From Impatiens glandulifera (lineage: Eukaryota > Streptophyta > Magnoliopsida > Ericales > Balsaminaceae), in assembly GCF_907164915.1 (NCBI RefSeq), contig NC_061867.1, positions 32,299,751 to 32,363,750 of the forward strand: a stretch of DNA of 64,000 bases, written 5' to 3'. Positions within the stretch are counted from its first letter, which is position 1. Each line of letters starts with the position of its first letter. Positions 1 through 10,023 of the stretch are shown here, one piece after another. The notes beneath the pieces are model-generated. The model saw only the letters and a list, made by a program, of their open reading frames with translations. It was not told the DNA's origin and ran no database searches. The position numbers were made by a program, and so were the translations under genes.

Positions 1-779
1 AACGACAAACCTTATTAGCAGTTTCTATTTTTTCAGCATATCCTTCAGGGATAGTCATATAAACGTCTTCCTCCAGTTCCCCATGAAGAAATGCATTATT
101 TACGTCCACCTGTTCTAGAAACCAATTATTAGCAGCAGTTAACGCAAGCATAAGTCTTACCGTAACAGGTTTTGCAGCTGGTGAGAAACTATCATGAAAA
201 TCTATTTCGTCCCTTTGATTGTAACCTTTAGAAACCAATATCGCCTTATACTTAGCCACTATGCCGTATGAATTTAGTTTTGTTTTAAAGATCCACCTGT
301 AACCGATTGATTTCTTTTCTTTCGGAAGTGCAACTAAATCCCAAGTTAGATTATTTTTAAGGGCTTTCAATTCTTCATCCATTGCATTTTTGCCAATGTT
401 TTATTTGAGAAGCTTCTTTGTATGTTTGAGGATCCTTAATGGTAGAAATATTACTAAAAAATTCAAGATGTTCATTGTCCTTACAATTTGTGAAGTAAGG
501 GAATGTATTGGGAGTGTATCCCTTACCATTATTAGAATCAATGTTAGAGTTAACAATATGATTGTCAAACCATGCAGGTTTTCTTTTTTTCCCTGTTACT
601 TTTTCTTTGATGTGTTTGCAAATGATTTTGTAAATTGTTTTCATCTAGTTTATCATGAAAAATATTTGAATCATCATTAGGGTTAGTCATATAATCATCA
701 TGATTGCCATTCATTGATGTATCATTAGACTCCAATAATTCTGATTCTTCATCTGAATTGGAAAAATAAAATCTTCTAT
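1..779 (-). pseudogene. Outer Copia element, distal part: integrase tail and start of reverse transcriptase
   Basis: Read on the minus strand, this stretch continues the polyprotein that begins near 16.9 kb and is interrupted by the 13.5-kb element S1. It gives a Ser/Asp/Asn-rich linker (about 820-400), then the start of a Copia reverse transcriptase: a block resembling [18 protein letters not shown] near 300-340, a block resembling [19 protein letters not shown] near 180-235, and an aspartate-containing [17 protein letters not shown] block near 60-115. The catalytic YVDD and RNase H would lie before position 1. The reading frame is interrupted in places, so this is a relic. Its continuity with 14303 onward is the best proof that S1 is a nested insertion. 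Lineage within Copia not determined. Confidence 0.85.
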
Positions 780-2098
780 TGTTAGATAAAATCAGACCGG
801 TTAAATAGAACTTAACAAACAAACTTCCCGTGCAGGAATGGTTAAGAACCAGGATCGGTCAAAGAATACAACCGGTCAAGTAATCCAACCGGTCAAGCAA
901 CCCAACCGGCCAAGAATCTAACCAATCAGGAAAACAAGACCGGTTAGAAGACAAGGCAAAAGATGTAACCAAAACCGGAAGTCATCCGGTTAACCTGAAG
1001 CTATGAAAAACCTGAAGTCATCCGGTTAACCCAAACAACCGGTAGAAATCCTAAACCGAAATGCATCAATCCAAAAAACCGATGAAGAAGCTACTTAGAG
1101 AAAGAAGCCAAGAACATCAAACTAGGTACAATCTACAAATCGGTGCAAACAGACACTTTGAGTATCTGCGGAAGATGATACCAAAGGAACAGATTATAAC
1201 ATTGCCATATCCATACAAGTCTTAGGATACTCTGCAGGTTGCAAAAGACTGCCTGAAGAGATCTTTCCATTCTGGGATAAGTCAGAGGCGCAACCTTCCA
1301 AGTGCAGGCAACTGTCAAACCGACAGTTACTAAATTAAGTAAAAGACAAACCTAACCGGTTTGACATACGCACTGGAAACCTAAACCGCCAGGTCTGAAT
1401 CACTGAACCTCTGCTCAACCAATCAGATTCAAGGAGAAGAAATGTAACTGTTGGCACATTTCACCTATAAAAGAAGGAGCTGGAGAGGAGTAAATGCAGT
1501 TACAAGAGACAACAATTAAGAGTTACAACAACTCAAGTTTTAAGTTGCGTTTATCTCTCTAAGATTAAAAGAGCTTAAGTGTGCATTTGAAGTGAGATTA
1601 CAATTTCGGTGAAAATTGTACGAGTGTTTATTGAGCAGCAAATAAGTCTCGATCGGATTGTGTTTGTGTATTCCTTAGTGAATATCCTTCTCGCGGTTTC
1701 GAAAAGAAGGGGTGACGTAGGAGTTTCATCTCCGAACATCCATAAAAACCTGTCTTATTATTTACTTTCTGTCGGCTCTATGTTCTTACCGATTCATATT
1801 AACCGACTCATACCGCCCTAACCGATTAAGCATTACCTAAACCGATTTACTGAATCCCAAACCGACCCACTAAACTCCAAACCGAATTTATCCAAAGCTG
1901 GCCTTATTCATCCCGTGTGCGTGTTGCTTCAGTCTGAAACAAACCACTTCCCCACTTGAACACGGTTCAAGGGTTTGTGACAGCCTGTGTAGTATTGAAA
2001 CCCGATGTTAATCTCTAACCGGATTAAACACCAACCGTTGAGTGAAAGGTGATAACCGGCCAGACCCCGGTTCCTCAGCCGCAACCTAGATCCTAACA
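780..2098 (+). repeat. 5' LTR of S1
   Basis: Starts TGTTAGATAAAATC and ends CCTAACA, the TG...CA ends expected of an LTR, and is repeated at 12985-14302. It is crowded with AACCGG/ACCGGT words, especially at 800-1090 and 1800-2080. A TATA box lies at 1466-1473 (TATAAAAG), with a probable start of transcription about 30 bases downstream. The terminal portion ends 2 bases before the primer binding site. Confidence 0.93.
1466..1473 (+). promoter_or_regulatory. LTR TATA box of S1
   Basis: TATAAAAG in a context (ACCTATAAAAGAAGGAG) also found in the 3' LTR at 13671-13678 and, on the opposite strand, in the left LTR of S2 near 50361-50370. The 5' (right) LTR of S2 has an extra base here, giving CTATTAAAAG. 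Confidence 0.7.
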
Positions 2099-2100
2099 AT

Positions 2101-2112
2101 TGGTATCAGAGC
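2101..2112 (+). other. Primer binding site (initiator tRNA-Met type) of S1
   Basis: TGGTATCAGAGC, the usual plant Copia primer site complementary to the 3' end of initiator tRNA-Met, located 2 bases after the 5' LTR. Confidence 0.9.
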
Positions 2113-2137
2113 AGTTAGTTTCAATACTCAAGAAAAC

Positions 2138-3892
2138 ATGACTTTCGAGAAACCTCCAATACTAGAAGGTGATGATTTCGTCAACTGGAAGTTACGTATG
2201 CACCTGCACTTAATCATTATGGATGATGAGATGTCGTTCATCCTGACTGAAGGACCGATAAAGATTGATAAAGATAGGGAGGATTGGACAAAAGAAGATA
2301 GGAGAAGAAATAATCTGGACAACCATGCCAGAAACTACATCATCAACGGTTTGGACATGACTACTTTTTGTAAGGTCAGAGGTTGCGAAACCGCAAAGGA
2401 AATATGGGAAAACGGTGATTCAACTTCATGAGGGAAATGAAAGAACCAAGGAAAAAAAGTTAATGGTGGCTACCCAGAAGTTTAAAAACATCAAGATGAA
2501 ACCAGGAGAAACAATGATCGGTTTACAAATGTGATAAATGAGCTAACAACCCTAAGAAAGAAGTATGATCACAAGGAGACTATTATGAAAGCCTTAAGAT
2601 CTCTTCCGAGTGCATGGGATATAAAGACGATGGTGATGAGGGAATCAAACTGCCTAAGCAAGATGAAGCTACACAACGTATTCGAAGATCTTAAGGCATA
2701 TGAGTTTGAAATGAGATCCAGGATTGAAGATGAAGTATCAGCCTCAACCTCTACTAAGGCCTTAGTCACATCCATGGAATCGGTTGGTCTTGCACCGATC
2801 AGAACCGCCGAACAGTTCACTGAGGATGCCATGGCAATGCTTGCACAGAATTTTGGCAGATTCATGAAGAGAAGCCAACCGACAAACAATAACTACAGTG
2901 ATAAATCTAATGTTAGATGTTATAATTGCAATTGTTTGGGACATTTCAGGTGGGAATGCAGAAAACCAAGACGGGATGACCGGAAACCGGATGATCAGAA
3001 TCACCGAAACAACTATCCACAAACCGGTGAAGAAAGGGAAGTTCAGAAAGCACTGATAGCTGATGATGGAGGAAGCTTATGGGCTCACAATGACAGTGAT
3101 GATGAACTCATGTGTCTCATGGCAAACGAGGAACATGTATTTGACTCTCCTTGTGAAGAATTTACTAAAGATGAGTTATTTAATGCACTAGATGACATGG
3201 TAGCAGAGTATAAGAACCTACTAACCTTAATACCAACCCAACTCAACTTTAAAACCGACCCCATAGCACCAACCCTGTCCGAACCAGAAACCATCCAACC
3301 AGATGAAATCTTAGAAACCGAGGCAGCACTTGAACTATCCATTGAGACTGAACAGCTCAAGGAGTCAGTTCAAGAGTTGACCGAAGAGGAAGATGCCCGA
3401 ACCCGGTATCGAATAGCTGCATGGAAAATATCTAGTGAAATGGTGAACCAGTTGTCTAAGTATAAAAGACATTCCAAATGCAAATTTGGTCTTGGGTACA
3501 AAAACAAAAAATCCACCAATCGGAACCATTCGGACAAAATGAAGCTCACAAAAGATAATCTTCCCTTTGTAAGATTTGTCAAGAGCTCTTCAACCGATGA
3601 TGAGGAACAAAGTGATTCAAAACCAGAAGAAGAAATAATCTATGTAAGTCCAACTGAATCCTAAAAATGGCTTCATCCTGAGAGAAGGAAAGTCAACTGG
3701 CCAAAAGGTAAGAAAGCCGATCCACGACCACATAGGATAAACCAAAGGCCACCACCAAACAAGGCACTCTTAGGACAACAGAAAGACGTCAAACCGAGTA
3801 CAGGAAAACTAGTTAGAACCATAACTGGGAAAGTTGTCCGACTTATTAAAGTCTGGATACCTAAAGGACTAATCAATTGTGGACCCAAGTAA
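2138..3892 (+). pseudogene. gag: S1 gag (capsid/nucleocapsid) with Sirevirus-like C-terminal extension, broken
   Basis: Begins MTFEKPPILEGDDFVNWK, the usual Copia gag N-terminus. The N-terminal frame breaks near 2420 and a short in-frame-changing deletion near 2515 removes residues present in S2; the main body resumes in the frame at 2531. The central gag block (KALRSLPSAWDIKTMVMRES) is followed by a CCHC zinc knuckle (CYNCNCLGHFRWEC, about 2917-2958) that binds RNA. A long acidic, helical extension follows (KDELFNALDDMVAEYKNLL and more), as in Sireviruses. A TAA at 3662 replaces a Lys codon of S2; the frame is then open again to a TAA at 3890-3892 that S2 shares. The pol frame overlaps its end in +1. 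Confidence 0.85.
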
Positions 3893-6800
3893 ATGTGGGT
3901 ACCAAATAGTTGTAAATGTGTATATTTTGCAGGATATGAAGAAACGGCTAGGAAACTCTGAGTGGTATCTGGACAGCGGTTACTCCAGACACATGACTGG
4001 AAACAACACTCTCCTAACCGACATCAAAATAGGAACCGGTGCAATGATTGTTTTCGGTGATAACTCAAGAGGTAGAACTGTGGGCAAGGGTAAGATTTTC
4101 CATGGTAATTTAACAATTGATAATGTACTTTTAGTTGAAAATCTGCATTTTAAGCTGCTAAGCATTAGTTAGATGTGTGATGATGGATATACTGTAGAAT
4201 TTCTTAAACATGCATGCTTAGTTAAAAATTCTCAAGGTAACATACTACTAACCGGAAATAGGTTAGGAAATATATATAGAAGGTAGACTGGAAAAATGAA
4301 GTAGAACATCCTGTTTGCATGGTAGCTAAACCGATCAAACCTGGCTATGGCATAAAAGGCTAAACCATCTAAACCTCAAAACCTTAAATTATATCCGCGG
4401 TAAAAAGCTAGTTGAAGGAATTCCTGATATAGTATTCAATAAGGATAAGGTGTATTCAGCATGTCAAATGGGTAAACAAACTAAGTCAACCTTGAAGAGT
4501 AAAGGACACATTCAGTCTAACTGATGCTTAGATCTTCTTCACATGGATTTATTTGGACCGATTAAGGTCACTAGCCTAGGTGGTATGCTCTACACTATGG
4601 TAATTGTTGATGATTATTCTAGGTATACATGGGTAATATTTTTGGCATCTAAACGTGAAACCGCATCAAATTTAATTACATTGCTTAAACATTTGCAAAA
4701 TGAAAAATCAACACGCATAAACAGCATTAGGAGTGATAGAGGAACCAAATTTATAAACAGCACTCTAAATGCATTTCTTGATGAATCCAGTATTAGACAA
4801 GAGTTGTCTAGTGCCAGGACTCCTCAACAGAACGGCCTAGACGAGAGAAGAAACCAAACTCTCAAGGAAGCCGCAAGGTCCATGATAGCCGATTCGGGTG
4901 TTGCCCAAAAATTTTGGGCTGAAGCTATCAATACTAAATGTTATACACAAAACCTCTCTTTGATTAACAAGTTTCACAACAAAACACCGTATGAAGTATA
5001 CTTTGATAGGATTCCTAACATTCGATATTTTAAAATTTTCGGTTGTAAATGTTACATTCACATAAATGGCAAAAATTACCTATCTACTTTTGATGCAAAA
5101 TCCGATATTGGGATCATGCTAGGTTACTCAACAGTTAGTGAAGCATATATAGTGTATAATACTAGAACCTTAACCGTGGAAGAATCTATTCATGTTGTAT
5201 TTGATGAATCGGTTGAAAGTAACACTACATCATCCTTTGATATACACAACAGATTGGAAAAAAATAATATCCATTCTGATAGTGAAGATGAGGTCTTCAG
5301 ACGGTTTGTCTATGACCAAATGGGTGATGATGAAACCTAGCCGGATCAAGCTGCCACACAGCAGGAAGCTGACACCTCGGTCCAAACTGAGGAAGTCGGT
5401 CGGTCTGACATTATTGCTCAGCCTACCGATGTGTCTAGCCTTGATCAAATAAACGGTAATTTGATAGACACCCCTGAATCGAATCTCAAAAGGAACACAA
5501 ATCATCCTCCTGAGCTTATTATAGGTGACCCTTCAAAACCTGTCCAAACTAGGCAACAAATCCTGGAGGAATACTTTAATTCCGTTTTCATATCCCAGAT
5601 TGAGCCGAAAAGGATGGATGAAGCATTGTCGGATCCGGATTGGATATTGGGAATGCAAGAAGAGTTAAACCAGTTTGAAAGTAACAAAGTCTAGTACCTA
5701 GTCCCTAGACCGAAAGATCAACCGGTCATAGGAACAAGATGAGTATTCAGAAATAAACTCAATGAAGACGGTTTGGTTACGAGGAACAAATCAAGATTAG
5801 TGGCACAAGGATACAAACAAGAAGAAGGCATTCATTTTGAAGAATCATTTGCTCCTGTAGCTAGGATTGAAGCCATTAGGATTTTTCTACCCTTTGCCGC
5901 ATTAAAAAACTTCAAAGTTTTCCAAATGGATGTTAAAAGTGCATTTTTAAATGATGACCTACGCGAGGAAGTATATGTTGAACAACCATCCGGTTTTAAA
6001 AATGCTGACCTGCCTAATCATGTATACCGCCTAAATAAAGCACTATACGGTTTAAAACAAGCTCCTAGAGCTTAGTATGATACATTAACCGCATTTCTGT
6101 TACACCATAATTTCACCATAGGTTCAGTGGATAAAACTTTATTTAAATTTGAGAAAAAGGGACATATTCTACTTGTTCAAATATATATGGATGATATCAT
6201 CTTCGGATCAACCGATCCTAAGCTGTGTGATAAGTTCTCAACCTTGATGACTAACAAATTTGAGATGAGTATGATGGGAGAATTATGTTTCTTCCTAGGC
6301 CTTCAGGTTAAACAACTCGAAGGAGGAACCTTCATCAGTCAGCCCAAATACACAAAGGAACTTCTTAAGAAATTTGGGATGGACACATGCTCCTCTGCGG
6401 CTACGCCAATGAGCTCATCAGTTAAGCTAGATAAAGATGATGACGGTCAGGCAGTAGATCTGACAACCTATCGTGGAATCATCGGTTCACTCTTATACCT
6501 CACAGCAAGTAGACCGGACATACTATTTGCAGTCGGAGTGTGTGGAAGATTCCAGGCTAATCCTAAACAGTCTCATTATACAACCGCTAAGCGAATCCTG
6601 AAATATCTAAAGGGAACCCCTGAAGTCGGTCTGTGGTATCCAAATGACTCATCTTTCAACCTTACAAGTTACTCGGATGTAGACTATGCAGGTTGTAAAG
6701 TTGACAGAAAAAGTACCAGCGGCACATGCCAATTCTTAGGTGACCGGCTTGTGTCATGGAACAACAAGAAGCAAACATCGGTTGCTACATCAACCGCAGA

Positions 6801-7139
6801 AGCTGAATATCTGGCAGCCGGAAGCTGTTGTTCACAGCTCCTATGGATCCAACAACAACTAAAGGATTTCGGTATCACCACCGAAGAATCTCATATTTTC
6901 TGTGACAACACAAGTGCCATAGCAATCACATACAATCCGGTCTTACACTTTAGAACCAAGTACATCGACATAAGGCATCACTTCATTCGGGAACATGTCA
7001 TGCTGAAGCATATCCGCTGGATTACGTATCAACAGAACAACAAGTAGCCGATATCTTCATAAAGCCTCTGCAGGAAGCTAAGTTTTCTTACTTCAGAAAC
7101 ATCCTCGGCTTAACCGATATTAATCAACTCATCTCTTAA
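3879..7139 (+). pseudogene. pol: S1 pol: protease, integrase, reverse transcriptase, RNase H, broken
   Basis: Domains in Copia order. Aspartic protease with WYLDSG then SRHMTG at about 3960-4000. Integrase zinc region around 4340-4500, poorly preserved; DDE core from 4543 (MDLFGP, later SDRG, and PQQNGLDERR where the family has ERR). Reverse transcriptase around 5700-6330, with MDVKSAFL at about 5927 and YMDDIIFGST near 6185. RNase H with CDNTSAIAI and RTKYIDIRHHFI near 6900-6990. The end, VADIF...LIS then TAA, is at 7137-7139. Lesions: TAG at 4171, 5338, 5692 and 6073, TGA at 4524 and 5743, and frameshifts near 4272 and 7025. Most stops correspond to a Gln, Arg or Trp codon in S2, as expected from C-to-T decay. 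The element cannot encode a working polyprotein. Confidence 0.88.
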
Positions 7140-7599
7140 ACCTGTAATCTCTAAAGGGAAAATCGGTTCGGACAGATAAAACCGGCAGTTCTTCCTAAAA
7201 TGTCGAAAACCGAATTTATCATCGTATTTATTGAAGAACCGCTTTGTCTATCAGTAACAGTAAACCGACCGGTTACTTAGTGCATACACTAATTAACCGC
7301 ATCGGGACCAATGATTGAAAACCGACCGGTTTGAATATAACATATTCTGGAATATTTGGCTTTCAAACAAAAGTGGAACAACTGTCTGAGTTTAGATGTA
7401 TCTGTTCTGAAAGGATACCTTTGCAAAGCAAAATAGTCATACCTCAAAAGACGTGAAGATATGATATCTCTCACTGTCCAGGCCTATGACACACACCTTA
7501 GGCTATAGACATACTTAATTCATGCAAATCCTTTTATCCTATGGTCAATAAACTACATTAACTGCTACCCACTGGATAATAATATCACCCCTCAACGAA
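7140..7599. other. Spacer between pol and accessory ORF A of S1
   Basis: Non-coding on the element strand. The antisense strand has a 61-codon ORF at 7289-7474 starting MRDIISS and ending PDAVN. The equivalent spacer of S2 (56523-56708) keeps an antisense ORF of the same length with recognisably similar ends. Whether it is translated is unknown. Confidence 0.5.
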
Positions 7600-7607
7600 T
7601 ATATAAG
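7600..7607 (+). promoter_or_regulatory. TATA box upstream of accessory ORF A (S1)
   Basis: TATATAAG 66 bases before the ATG of ORF A at 7666. The same octamer stands exactly 66 bases before the ORF A start in S2 (56379-56386, minus strand). The start at 7612 would lie too close to this box to be in the transcript, which favours 7666. Confidence 0.6.
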
Positions 7608-7665
7608 ATAGATGAATATCAACCAAATATCCACAAACATCAAAAATCATCTCACTAAGACAAAA

Positions 7666-8409
7666 ATGTCTCAGTTCCAAAACATACTCCAAGTTGATTT
7701 TGATTCCACTCAAGGGACAGAACATTATGAGTTATTCAAGATGATCAAATCTCTAGAGAGTATCGGTCTGAAACTCTTCCTAGATGACAAACATGTCATC
7801 TTTCTTGAGACCGTACTCGAATTTTTCCACAACGCAAGGGTCTTCCATGGTACTCCATACTTTGATACCCTCATTAAATCTAGGGTTGGAGGAACCGTGT
7901 TTGATTTTTCCGAGCGTGATTTTGCTAGATGCTTCGACCTTCCGAAGCAAGGTCTTACCGATCTGAATGTTCCGGCCGAACTAAAAGCCGAAATCTCTTT
8001 GAACTTCTCTAGATCGAACCGTCCGGTCAATGACCACGGAGCTCGGTCATCATTGAGGGCTGAATACCAGCTTCTCAATGACATCATCGGTCTGGCCATC
8101 TTGGGAAAGGATGTCACGAACACCTATTGCGTCACCGTCTTCAACATGATAACCGCTATCACAACTGATACCCCGATCAATTGGTCCAGGGTGTTGTTCG
8201 ACACCCTAATCTGGATGATCACTACTCGTCATACCGGCTTCATTCCTCAGATAAGCTCTCTACTCATGGAACTCGGGGTTCCGCTATGTCCGGGCGAGGA
8301 GCTGAACCAGTCCCAAGTCGTGACCAGGGAAGTCGCCGACTCCTTCTATGAGCGGTTCGAGAAGGCCTGGAAGGAGAAGAACCGACATCTTACCTCCTCC
8401 GAAAATTAG
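7666..8409 (+). CDS. Accessory ORF A of S1, 247 aa, unknown function
   Basis: Intact ORF starting MSQFQNILQVDFDS. An in-frame ATG at 7612 would add 18 residues but lies only about 5 bases after the TATA box, so 7666 is chosen. Predicted globular and mixed-helical; no signal peptide or membrane segment is evident. Shared landmarks with ORFs B and C: VDFDS-like start, EFFHNA near residue 65, FDLP..GL near residue 105, EYQLLNDII near residue 145 and PINWSRVLFD near residue 183. The S2 copy (55577-56320) is also 247 codons, needs no gap to align by eye, and is roughly four-fifths identical. The domain resembles putative plant transposon proteins annotated beside plant retrotransposons; that assignment is from memory. 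Role unknown; an accessory function for the retrotransposon is inferred. Confidence 0.8.
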   Translation: MSQFQNILQVDFDSTQGTEHYELFKMIKSLESIGLKLFLDDKHVIFLETVLEFFHNARVFHGTPYFDTLIKSRVGGTVFDFSERDFARCFDLPKQGLTDLNVPAELKAEISLNFSRSNRPVNDHGARSSLRAEYQLLNDIIGLAILGKDVTNTYCVTVFNMITAITTDTPINWSRVLFDTLIWMITTRHTGFIPQISSLLMELGVPLCPGEELNQSQVVTREVADSFYERFEKAWKEKNRHLTSSEN

Positions 8410-8739
8410 TCACTCCTTCTTACAACCGGTCATTTTGCTGTACGCACCGGTTGTATTTTTAACCTACTCGATTATGTCTCCCTCGGTTTGATTTATGTTT
8501 CTCAGTTCATCGTAATCCGACATTCCTTAATGAAATTTCATTAACTTTTGAATTCCAACTAAATGGGAAATTACACAAACCTAGTTACTTCCCAACTAGA
8601 TTCTCAACCTCGAGCTCTGCAACCGGTCAAAAGTAACTCCTTCCCAAGACATTTTGAAAATACAAATATTCCCAGTATTAATGAGACAAAACGGAATATG
8701 AACATTAAATGCTCCTATTTTCCCTCCAATTTTAAAATC
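8410..8739. other. Spacer between ORFs A and B of S1
   Basis: No convincing coding sequence. Contains AATGAAATTT-type AT-rich blocks near 8528-8560 that could serve for 3' end formation of the ORF A transcript. Weak similarity to the corresponding S2 spacer (55260-55576) is visible, for example the shared GGGAAATTACACAAAC block. Confidence 0.5.
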
Positions 8740-8747
8740 TATTTAAG
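8740..8747 (+). promoter_or_regulatory. TATA-like box upstream of accessory ORF B (S1)
   Basis: TATTTAAG, 89 bases before the ORF B ATG. S2 has the same octamer (55252-55259, minus strand) 76 bases before its ORF B ATG. A pyrimidine-rich leader follows in both. Confidence 0.5.
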
Positions 8748-8828
8748 AGACCTCTTCTTCTCATTTCGGAACACCTCCAAACAACTTATAATTTTTCAAA
8801 CTCTCTATCTCTTATCAAGATTTGAAAA

Positions 8829-9530
8829 ATGTCTAATCGCACTCTAAGAAACTACTTATGCATCGACTTCGATTCCGTCCTCAACATGGAGGATATTGAA
8901 GTAAGAGAGATACTCTTTGAATCCCTTAACGACACCGGTCTTCGCGATTTCTTCGAAGAATCTGGACCTCTATTTTACCCAAAGGTGTTGGAGTTTTTCG
9001 ATAATGCAGCCATGCTCGGCGATGTCATTACTTCCGTCGTGAAAAACAATATTATCATTCTTCCCGAAAGCGGATTCGCTGGGATGTTCAATCTGGCCAC
9101 TGAAGGGTTCTCCGACTTCCCATCCCAGGTGGGCAGTGCAGCAGTTGACTATGCCGAAATGTTCTCCGGAACCGAAGTGTCGGTGGAGAATTACGGCCTG
9201 AAGGCCAGACTCGCCCCTCACATCCAACTCCTGCATGAGATCGTCAATCGGTCGATCATATGTCAATCCCCGAACCAAAACTACTCTAGAAGAGTTTTTG
9301 ATATGATGACCTACATCGTCAGCCACACCCCCATCAACTGGGCATCGGTCATCTACAATAATCTGAAAATGATGGTCAAAACAAAGAGAGGTTTCGGCTA
9401 TGCTCCTCAACTAAGCCGGATCATTCGGATATACGTTTCAAACCTGGGACCGGGTACACCGGTGAACCTCTCGAATATCCTCAACGAGGAGGTGGTGGAT
9501 GACAAACTTTCTAAAATGATCGTTATGTAA
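8829..9530 (+). CDS. Accessory ORF B of S1, 233 aa, paralogue of ORF A
   Basis: Intact ORF starting MSNRTLRNYLCIDFDSVL, preceded by a leader of about 60 bases after a TATA-like box. It has the same landmarks as ORF A: CIDFDS at the start, GLRDFFEESGPLFYPKVLEFFDNA near residues 37-60, GMFNLATEGF near residue 85, HIQLLHEIV near residue 133 and PINWASVIYNNLKMM near residue 168, then a Tyr/Gly-rich stretch and a helical end. No signal peptide, membrane segment or catalytic motif recognised. The S2 counterpart (54487-55183) is frameshifted. Function unknown; it looks like a diverged duplicate within the same element. Confidence 0.75.
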   Translation: MSNRTLRNYLCIDFDSVLNMEDIEVREILFESLNDTGLRDFFEESGPLFYPKVLEFFDNAAMLGDVITSVVKNNIIILPESGFAGMFNLATEGFSDFPSQVGSAAVDYAEMFSGTEVSVENYGLKARLAPHIQLLHEIVNRSIICQSPNQNYSRRVFDMMTYIVSHTPINWASVIYNNLKMMVKTKRGFGYAPQLSRIIRIYVSNLGPGTPVNLSNILNEEVVDDKLSKMIVM

Positions 9531-9789
9531 TTTTCTCTTTCTTTTGTGTACTTCAAACCGATCTTTGTATCGATATCAATTATGTCCTTCTTCAATCAAA
9601 TGATCATTTAAATTACTAAGTTCGAAAATCGGTTCAAAATCAAAAAGTTAAAATATCGGTTAAAATGTTCAACCGGTTAAAATCGCTAACCGCTCCCCTA
9701 AATCACCGGTTAAATAACCACCTCATAAATAATCGGTTACACTAAATCACCGCTTTCTTAATCAACGGTTACAAAAATAACCGCATTAA
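9531..9789. other. Spacer between ORFs B and C of S1, rich in ACCGGTTAAA words
   Basis: Non-coding. Between about 9620 and 9790 it holds many near-copies of ATCGGTTA, ACCGGTTAA and AACCGC. The matching S2 region (54281-54430) carries the same vocabulary in reverse orientation (TTTAACCGGT, AAACCGATAT). Possible upstream activating region of the ORF C promoter. Confidence 0.45.
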
Positions 9790-9914
9790 ATGCTTCCCGC
9801 TCAATGCTTTCCCGCCAAAATCTGCCGCCCAAAGCCATTTTGGAGGGAAATTTCCCGTCCACTCTTGATGTGACGGTTCGCGGCGGTTGGCGTTCTAATC
9901 CGCGACTATAAATA
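9790..9914 (+). promoter_or_regulatory. ORF C promoter region with E2F-like sites and TATA box (S1)
   Basis: CTTTCCCGCCAAAA at 9807-9820 matches the plant E2F consensus (TTTCCCGCC), with related TTCCCGC at 9794 and TTTCCCGT at about 9851. A strong TATA box, TATAAATA, follows at 9907-9914, 117 bases before the ATG of ORF C, with a CT-rich leader in between. In S2 the TATAAATA (54142-54149, minus strand) is also 117 bases from the ATG and is preceded by TTTTGGCGGGAATT at 54267-54280 and TTTTGGCGGGAG at 54252-54263, the same E2F-type site. Function is inferred from sequence only. Confidence 0.6.
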
Positions 9915-10023
9915 CCTCTCTCAATCATTTTATTTCCTTCTTCCGCGAAATCGCTTTCTCTCTCTATCTTTCAAATCTCTCAAAGCTCTCAAACTCACGA
10001 TCTCACGGTCTCTCCAAATCAAA

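Noticed and set aside
1133..1318. 61-codon minus-strand ORF in the S1 LTR, repeated at 13338-13523
   Set aside because: It is simply an LTR duplicate. The S2 LTRs do not keep it, and it lies upstream of the LTR TATA box on the opposite strand.
3889..3932. Intron-like GTAAAT...ATTTTGCAG at the gag-pol junction, also in S2
   Set aside because: At 44 bases it is shorter than plant introns, and joining would leave the gag and pol codons out of phase (2 bases left over), producing a stop at once. The +1 overlap explains the frames better.
7725..8123. 132-codon minus-strand ORF inside ORF A, and a similar one at 8970-9410 inside ORF B
   Set aside because: Shadows of ORFs A and B. They are not kept in the S2 copies and have no motif of their own.
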